Below the pieces are notes generated by a model. The model was not told the origin of the DNA, did no database searches, and saw only the letters and a program-made list of their open reading frames with translations. The translations under genes and the position numbers were made by a program. A stretch of DNA of 64,000 nt from Omphiscola glabra (taxonomy: Eukaryota > Mollusca > Gastropoda > Lymnaeidae): positions 17,763,813 through 17,827,812 of the forward strand of contig OZ024807.1 of the NCBI GenBank assembly GCA_964017045.1, given 5' to 3'. Of this stretch, positions 57,001-64,000 are shown in pieces; position 1 is the stretch's first letter, and each line of letters starts with the position of its first letter.

Positions 57001-60000
57001 ATTATAAATCTATAAACTCTTTAAACTGACAAAATCAAAGTCCTCTCTTGTGAAATATTTTAATATCATTCATTATATAACCAGCTATTAAAAAATTAAA
57101 CTTTTATAGACAACCAGAGAGTTATAATGGAACAATTTAGCAAGAAATGAAACTATTATTTGTGTAAGTAACAACAAATTTTTTATAAAATTATAAAGAA
57201 TGGAAATTAATTGCTTGTCATAGCAATTATTTTAAGCTTTTAAAACGATCTTTAAAGAATTTTGTTTAAAACAAAAGAAGTTTTAACACTGTGAAAGTCC
57301 AATCATTTTGTTCAGACTTACTGAAACATAGTGGATCTTTGAAGAACTTGGATTGCTGGAGCTACTGTAAGAAGTAGACTACCCCAATTTGGAAAATGAA
57401 TAGAACATAATATTTAAAATGATTGAGCCCTGCCCTCAGACTACTAAAACTATGTAAGTGGTGCTTCAAAGACGGCGGAGGGAACCATGAAAAGTGTTCA
57501 ATCCATGTAAATGAATGATGTGTAATTGGTAACTATTTAAGAAAATCCTTTAGCTAAATAGTAGCTTCAGATGACAAAAACATATTTTCCCATTGCCATT
57601 GTTAAAATGTACTTAGCATAAGTCAAAAACTCATGTCTAGCCATATTTTTTTTATGAATGCTACTTAAAAAGAGCCAAAACAAAGTAGCTATAAACATAT
57701 AACTATCTTGACTTTTCATCAAAAGGCCCAAAATAAGTGTTGTATTTTTAAATTAATTAAAATGAAAATATTTATTACATTACTAAAAACAACTCTTTAC
57801 ACAAATAAAACATCAAAAACTTAGAAATACTTCAAAGATCTTATTTTCCTTTATAAATGATATCGTCAGTACTGTGTCAGAAAATAGCATTACCTGGGTT
57901 TCCATCACTACTCTTATTCCTTATTTATTAGACTAGAGAATTTAATTTTTAAATCAGATAAAATTTAGGACTGATATAATCATACCTACCAGGTTAATGA
58001 GATAAGATAGATAAAGATACACATTTGTTTTATCTAGGCCAATGAATAGTTGGTTAATTAAAGTTGTGCTATAACAGTTGCTTGGTTAGTAAAACAAGAG
58101 CAAAGCAGGTTTATACAAATAATGATTACCAGATATCAGAAGAAAAAAAATTATTTAGAATATCGTTAAAGTTTAATTGCTTGTTATTGAACTATAGTTA
58201 CAATTAGATTTAGCTCCCAAAAGATACTAAAGTAAAATAGGTATTTGATTTCAATTGTATTTAACCTTCACTTAACTTACCATTATCACTACAAATGTAT
58301 CCCAATTAAATATTCAACTTCAAAATATTTAAATTTTATTTTTAACACTTGTTTAGTTGGTCTTTGACCCATAAATTGTAGATATGACTAATTTACAGTG
58401 TATGCTTACATGTTTTTTAAAGTGGAGCATGGAACTGGGGCAAGCAGTCTTGTTTTTACCCAAATACATTTGACATTAAAAATGCATGTTTTTTAAATGT
58501 AAAGCTTATGAATGAAAGTAATGTATTTCACATATTTTCCAGCAGCACTATTAAGAGGAGACCCAGAAATAGTCTTTGCTCAAACATTATTTTTCAAGCC
58601 TATTGAAATACAGCTATTATAATATTTTGTTAAACTCACCCCGTTAGACATTGAACTACTTGAGCTTTGGTTGCTCAAAGATGACTTTGTTGGAGACTCA
58701 CAACGATCTCCTGCTATTGCTCTGTGATATCTTGAAGCAGGAGCGGTTGGACTTGCTTCTCGAGACATGCTAGGAGTGTACCGTGTCCTAGACATGCCAT
58801 CCAATCGTTCCCTCTCCAAATGTGAAGACTGACTAACATGGCCAAAAAAATCATCTGAGATAGGGTCTCTATAACTTCCATTTCTGGATGATGAGTTAGA
58901 AGACACCCTATCATTAAATACACTTGTCCCTCTATTCCTATTTGACGATGTGTTAACATCCGTGCCCAAGCTCAAAGCAGACAAGTCAATTAAGCTTGAT
59001 GATTTCCTTGGCCGATTAGACCCACTTGGAGGTCTAGATTTGATAGCAGTGTCAAAGGTGGACCCAGTGCTGATGCCAGTTGACAGCTTTGATGCTGGAG
59101 GACGAGTTAAAGTACCATAATCTCTACTACTACTATAATCTCTAGTTGCTGAATCAGAGAGATAGCGATTAGAATAGCTTGAGACTGTCGAAGTATGGTC
59201 AGCTTTAAGAGGGCCTGTGCGCATAATGACCCCATTTGGGGTCCTGTTCCGCCGAGACTCAGTGGATGTCACATTGAAATTTGTTAATTTTCGTCCACTG
59301 GAATCAAGAGGTCCAGGGCCTGTTGGCAAAGGGCGGGTCCTATAAGAAAAAATTAAGACCAATTAAAAGTTAAAAGGGACCATAAATAGCCTTTACTAAT
59401 CAGCAAGTCACAAGAAAATGTACACATAATAAAAGAAAAACTATTTAATTCTATGGACCATTCTTTATTGATTAAAAAAATATTGTCAAATATTTTACTT
59501 CCATATTCAATTTACCTGTAAGTGGAAGTGGATGGGCTGATGGTGGATGTATAGCCATTACTTAAACTGGTTTTTCTAGTACCAGATGAAACACGTGCCA
59601 CTGATGTAGATCCGGATCCATAAGAAGTTGAATAGGTTGTGTTAAACCCAATCCTGTAAACATAAAAATAAAATTTTTCTTGTTATGGTTAACAGTTCAG
59701 TGTAGATAATATTGAAACTGTGATAAAAGAGCCCACAAGCCCAATTGTTAAATGAAAAAATATCCTTTTTTTAAAGACTTGACATAGACTTAGAATGCCT
59801 GAATGCTTAGATAATATGATTATATTTCTTAAACTTTTAAGTGCAAACTTTATGCAAGGCATAAAAAACTATTTGAAACTAAACAGAAGAGAAGTCCAGT
59901 GTTAGCATTTTGAGATGAAATTCATTATAATAATAATGCAAATACAAGCCAAAATGAAACTGTTTTTTGCATTTTACACTATAATCTTGAGCCAGGGTAG

Positions 60001-61008
60001 CACATGCTAAATACTTTGTATAAAATCTAAAAATAGTCTCTTAAATAAACTAAGAATATTAAGTAAAATAAATTCATAGAATTGTAACATAATCAGAACT
60101 AGGAGAAATGTATCTGTGTTATTGATACAAATTTTAACCAATGGATATAATAGCTACCCTTTCACACAAAAATACCACCTAAAATATAAATAATAATTGA
60201 TTAAAAAATGTCTGACCTGTTGTATGCCGCCGAAGACACTGGCATAGTGCTGAAATTACCTAAGTTGTGTATTCTAGATACTGCATGATTCTAGAAGGGA
60301 CAAAATAAATTATTAAAGATTTACAGCTTTTAGCATATAATTTATTTTTTAAAGTCCAAACAGTTTTCTAGCCCCGATTTTAACAGATTATTTTTGTTAA
60401 GGATTTTGTTTAAAGCAAATTGATTTTTATGAAGATTAAACATTATGTAGTTCATAATATTTAATTCACATTAGTGGGGGTGGTGGGAGAGTGGCGGGGG
60501 GGGGGGGGTGACATAAAATGGTTTTAAAATATTTTTAATTAATTGAAAAACAATTTTTAATTCTGATATAAATGAAAAAAATAATCCAATGTGAATTTTT
60601 AAAATTCATTTAAATCCCATAACTAAATGAATATCTATCTCAATAGAACAAAATCTGATTTAAATCTAAAATAGATTTAAATACTATAATCAATATAATA
60701 TTTAATCGTTATAAACATTAAAATACTACAAAATCTAAAGAATTTTTTTTTAAAAAGAAGGAAAAAAAATCAACTGCAACTTTTAAAATCCTATTTAAAT
60801 AAATTAAATGCGATTGAAATCAAATAAAACCAATTTTAAACTTTTTTTTAAAAACTTGATTTTTATCAACCCAGTTTCTTTTCCATAGAGACTATACGGA
60901 AAAAAAGTACAAAGGCAAAAGTAAAGCTGTGTATTAGCTAATTCTTACTGTTCCTTCAGGTAGGGTCTTTAAGAAACTCTCTATTTCAGAATGGTTATAA
61001 CTCAACAT
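51007..61008 (-). CDS. USP2: USP2-like ubiquitin carboxyl-terminal hydrolase, 14 coding exons
   Basis: Cysteine protease of the C19 (USP) family that removes ubiquitin from proteins. Coding exons in transcript order: 60949-61008, 60217-60290, 59516-59653, 58640-59339, 56269-56322, 55346-55472, 54816-54924, 54309-54428, 53775-53839, 53412-53503, 53103-53180, 52787-52865, 51570-51804, 51007-51079. They total 2004 nt, with phase kept at every GT..AG junction, giving 667 aa. Residues 1-324 are Ser/Thr/Arg-rich and probably disordered. The catalytic domain runs from about 334 to 664: [13 protein letters not shown] (Cys343), QQDCQEF (422-428), [26 protein letters not shown] (His624), FNDS (Asn641/Asp642) and a terminal EAYVLFYE. 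Order and spacing match animal USP2 (human about 605 aa); USP21 is the nearest alternative. Zinc-ribbon Cys541/Cys544 are present, but the partner pair reads Phe491-x-x-Cys494. The ATG at 61008 is chosen because its exon ends in phase on GTAAGA; a 5' UTR exon is not located. Confidence 0.95.
52110..52570 (+). repeat. Dispersed repeat family A, copy 6, in a USP2 intron
   Basis: The fullest copy: GACAAAACATGCATTCAAGT at the start, ACCAACTATTTCAGAAAA, GCACCAAATGCCC, CCCTTGAAAAACAGG, a G-rich tract, GTGTTGTCATT and GCCAAGTTTCAGCTCGATAG. It lies in the intron between coding exons 12 and 13, opposite in strand to the gene. Confidence 0.7.
54160..54285. mobile_element. Small MITE in a USP2 intron
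   Basis: Starts TTACCATATTCG and ends GTCCGTAAAATACGGTAA, with repeated GTCTTATA(C/G)T inside both halves. About 126 bp, non-coding, in the intron between coding exons 8 and 9 of the protease gene. Confidence 0.45.
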
Positions 61009-63446
61009 AATTAGAATTTTTAACATTAGGGCATAACCTATTTTTTATCAGAAAGTCAATTTTTTTTTAATAGTGAAAGATTCTAATTAATTTGATTTGA
61101 CCAATCTAGGCCAATTAATTCTGATGTTGAAATAATTATTATTACAAGATATAATCTAGGTTGCACAGAGCAGCTAGCCTCAATAGACATGCACACTGTT
61201 TACAGTGACTTTATTATCTTCAATAAATATAAAATTTCTGAGCTGTTTTTTTTTTTAAGTTTTGGTTTCAGAACAAGCCAATAAAATTATCCCATGAAGG
61301 GATGGTTACTGATATTGCACTTACAGTAGGACAGTAATCATTTAGTCCTGCAGAATACTCTTCCTTTTCTCTTCAGTGCAATCCACACAACAATGGATTC
61401 AATTTTAAGCATTTCTGAATTGTTGTATATCAAATTATCATATCAAGAATTCAAAAGAGATAGGTGCCAAAATCTGAAGAAGAAAGCTGATCGGTTATGC
61501 CCTACTTTAAAAATATTGTATAGGCCTACTGTAATATTTTTAAATAGTAATAAAAATTATAGTCTTAAAACTACAGTCCAGGGTAAAATAGTAGGTCAAC
61601 GCAAAACACAACCCCCACTCAAATGGACACTACACTATACTCTATGTTATGTTTTGTTTTATTATTTTTCCTGGATACAAATGAAAATTTTACTACTATA
61701 AATTATACATAATAATATAGGCATATGAGGTCAAACTAAATTATGTTTTACTATAAATACAGTACGGGTTTTAATAGTTTTAACTTTTAATTATTAATTT
61801 TAGTAGTAACTAGGCCTAGTTTAGGCACTTTGATGAAAATTTCAAAACATTTTTTAAAAATATAAACATACTACAGCTGTTTAGAGCCTGTAGAATAGAT
61901 TATAAAAACACCAAGATCAACATTCTAGCTCAAGTGTTTCAAAAGTTATGAATTTTTTAGTAAGGACCTCAAAACCACTTTTTTACTATGGAGTTTTTCT
62001 CCACACTTTGTGACCTTTTTTTTGCTATTGTTTTACTCCTATAACTTTATTAAAAAGGAGATCAAAATATAGTATTTACAGGGTATATAGTTAAATATGA
62101 GTTTTAATAAATAAAACATCAAATTTTATATTTAGTTATTGTTAATATTATAAAAAAAAATTCTTTGTCTATAATTTTCCTTATAAAAAATGTATACAAT
62201 ATGCTGACTGGACACTTATTTGTCTTTAACCTTTTGGTTACCGATGACGTCAACGCAACTTCACGATCACCCACTTTCAATTACCAAGGATGTCACATTG
62301 TCGTCATAACAAAGAGGCAAAGAACTTTTCTGAAATACCTAGGACATTACGTCGACGTCATATTTCAATGCTATATAATTCTTTATTCATTAATCTATAC
62401 AGAAGTTAAAAAGCGAATTGGATAGAGAAGGAAAATACCGGAAATTTCTTCTTTTAAGTTTTTCATTATGCTAAAACCAGTGGTAATGATATGGTTAATC
62501 AATTAGAAATTTTTTTAAATTTCACCAAAATAATAATAATATTCTTTAGATATTAATTTCTAATTTTCTGTGGAATTATTTAACATTTATTAGTATAAAC
62601 AAATAAAATTCATGATTATACTTTTTATTTTACCATTTTCTATATATGTATTTTAGTCCCATATGATAAATATGACAAAAAATTAGTATATCATTTATTT
62701 TAAGTTAGTCATGTTGTTTCACAAATCAACATGTATTGTTAGAATCAACTTTGGTGGTTGAAAAATATCAAATTAATTTCTAGTCAATTGCTTGAGGTAA
62801 GTAAAAGTTTTTATGATTGTTATTTAGTAATATGTTAAGCAATTCTTGGATTACTGTGGCAGAAAGTGTGTTTTTTTACTTTGAGAATACTGTGGATTAT
62901 ATAATAATTCTCTTATGGAATACTGTGATATATGATTAAATAAAGGATATTTCAATACCAAAGGTAAGTTAATATTTTTTTTACATGTTTACTTATTTTA
63001 TGCCTTCAGAATCATAATATTCATTAAAATATGATTATATAGCGTATAAATTTCATTACATATAATCTTTCATGATAGGCCATACAAATAATAAATTGGG
63101 TTTGGGCTTGGCCTACACTTTATACTATACTAGGCTTATGGGCAATTTATATATATATATTTAATATATAAACTAATATAATATATGATTTGTAATAAAA
63201 GCTATCCCACTCCCCAAACTATTATTATATTATTATGCCAGTTGTCTTATACTTAGATAGGCTTAGCAAAAGTATAATTAGGTACCTCAAAACCACTCGG
63301 CGCATCAATCTGCGCATGTCCAAAAATGTCGAAAAAACATGTTCTACAATATGGCATACAGCTACACTGTCATTGGAAAATTGCATACTATGTCACATTT
63401 ATTTATTAAATAATTGCTTTTCTCATCAGTGACGCATCAGTTTTTG
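61009..63446. other. Upstream region of the USP2-like gene, nothing coding recognised
   Basis: AT-rich. A 102-codon open frame at 61393-61701 on the plus strand has Lys/Leu/Tyr-rich composition expected by chance and no family motif. A possible piggyBac-type MITE lies at 62226-62498. Any 5' UTR exon of the protease gene should be in here or just beyond. Confidence 0.45.
62226..62498. mobile_element. Possible piggyBac-type MITE
   Basis: TTAACC at the left and GGTTAA at the right, so TTAA flanks a CC..GG element of about 265 bp. Internal GATGACGTCAACG and ACGTCGACGTCAT are near-inverted. Based only on the ends; TTAA is common in this AT-rich DNA. Confidence 0.3.
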
Positions 63447-63486
63447 TGAAGTGTATACTCGTGGGGGGCGACGAGTATACACTTCA
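63447..63486. other. Perfect hairpin, 16-bp arms, 8-base GC loop
   Basis: TGAAGTGTATACTCGT (63447-63462) and its exact reverse complement (63471-63486) flank GGGGGGCG. Located about 2.4 kb upstream of the protease start codon in a locally GC-richer stretch (about 63.4-63.75 kb) that could hold its promoter. Neither role is proven. Confidence 0.85.
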
Positions 63487-64000
63487 TTTCAAGAAATAAG
63501 TGGGTGGGGGAACAATGCATACTGTTACAAGGTAGCGCTGTTTTCTTTATGTACCCCATTAACCTAGCTGTATAAGATGACCACCTTCCAGAAAAGGCAG
63601 CATGTCTTTATCCAAAAAATGGCCGGAGCAACGTCTAAGCGATTCATTGACCCACATTTAGATCAAGCCACGCCAACTACAGTATACGTGTGGTGTGTAG
63701 TCGGGTAGCAAAGGGAGAGAGACAAGATGAGCGTATCGATGCGTGACTAGCTGTCCATTGCATTTGCTAAGTGCTTGATAGGGCCATTCAATAGTTAGTA
63801 GAAATAGTAATTCCAGGAACTTAGACTTGTGATAGTATAGTTTATTTTCTGTGAGGTTTTAGATGTGTTTGACCTGTATTCATTTCTTTATATGCAGATT
63901 TCATGTATCTTTGTTCATATTATATTCAATGTATTAAAGTACTTTTATATAGAGCACTGATTGTCTTTATTTTAGCAAATAGTGTGTGTAAAATGTACAT

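Noticed and set aside
58714..58959. 81-codon minus-strand frame overlapping the 700-nt USP2 exon
   Set aside because: A shadow of the USP2 frame, which is phase-consistent with its neighbours on both sides.
61393..61701. 102-codon open frame upstream of USP2
   Set aside because: Composition follows AT-rich background, no motif, and alternative frames are similar in length by chance.
1..64000. tRNA-derived SINEs, tRNA or rRNA genes
   Set aside because: No convincing A-box/B-box pair, cloverleaf or rRNA segment was found by eye; a covariance-model scan would settle it.

Overview
The window is nuclear DNA of an animal, probably a mollusc and most likely a gastropod. It is AT-rich, carries spliced genes with GT..AG introns, and is packed with minisatellites, hAT, piggyBac, Harbinger-type and non-LTR elements and long G or C homopolymers. 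No bacterial-type operon, rRNA or tRNA was recognised. The species call is inference.

Two host genes could be assembled by joining exons. (1) On the minus strand, 61008 down to 51007, 14 coding exons join in perfect phase (2004 nt, 667 aa) into a USP2-like ubiquitin-specific protease: a Ser/Thr/Arg-rich N-terminal half and a complete C19 catalytic domain (Cys343, His624, Asn641/Asp642). One zinc-ribbon cysteine is replaced by Phe. (2) On the plus strand, 26493 to 39522, four small coding exons (70, 26, 93 and 24 nt) join into a 70-aa secreted peptide precursor with a signal peptide, a Lys-Arg site, a C-X8-C loop and a C-terminal Pro-Gly-Lys. No exon is long enough to stand out alone. A 3' UTR exon follows near 40169. 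The two genes converge on an AT-rich, apparently non-coding stretch (about 40.6-51.0 kb).

Layout. 225-2447 is a 34-bp minisatellite and 2558-3262 an 11-bp one. 3.3-26.4 kb has no convincing host gene: it is a mosaic of at least fifteen further minisatellites, a SPIN-like hAT element (3864-4066), another hAT element (5876-6281), six copies of a dispersed repeat here called family A (two of them downstream, at 42 and 52 kb), a decayed piggyBac transposase (16.25-17.13 kb), a 385-bp MITE and a hAT element whose interior has grown into a 31-bp minisatellite. 26.4-40.4 kb is the peptide gene, whose introns hold two transposon nests: four elements inside one another at 27.08-29.15 kb, and an old reverse-transcriptase relic at 31.05-38.01 kb broken by three insertions, the largest of which carries an apparently intact L2/CR1-like LINE (33.3-36.7 kb, minus strand). 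40.6-51 kb holds short tandem repeats, a second copy of the LINE's 3'-end hairpin and a hAT MITE. 51.0-61.0 kb is the USP2-like gene. 61-64 kb lies upstream of it and contains a perfect 16-bp-arm hairpin.

The protease and the peptide gene show no sign of working together; they are simply neighbours. Exon joins were made by eye from splice signals, phase and protein similarity; there is no transcript evidence here.
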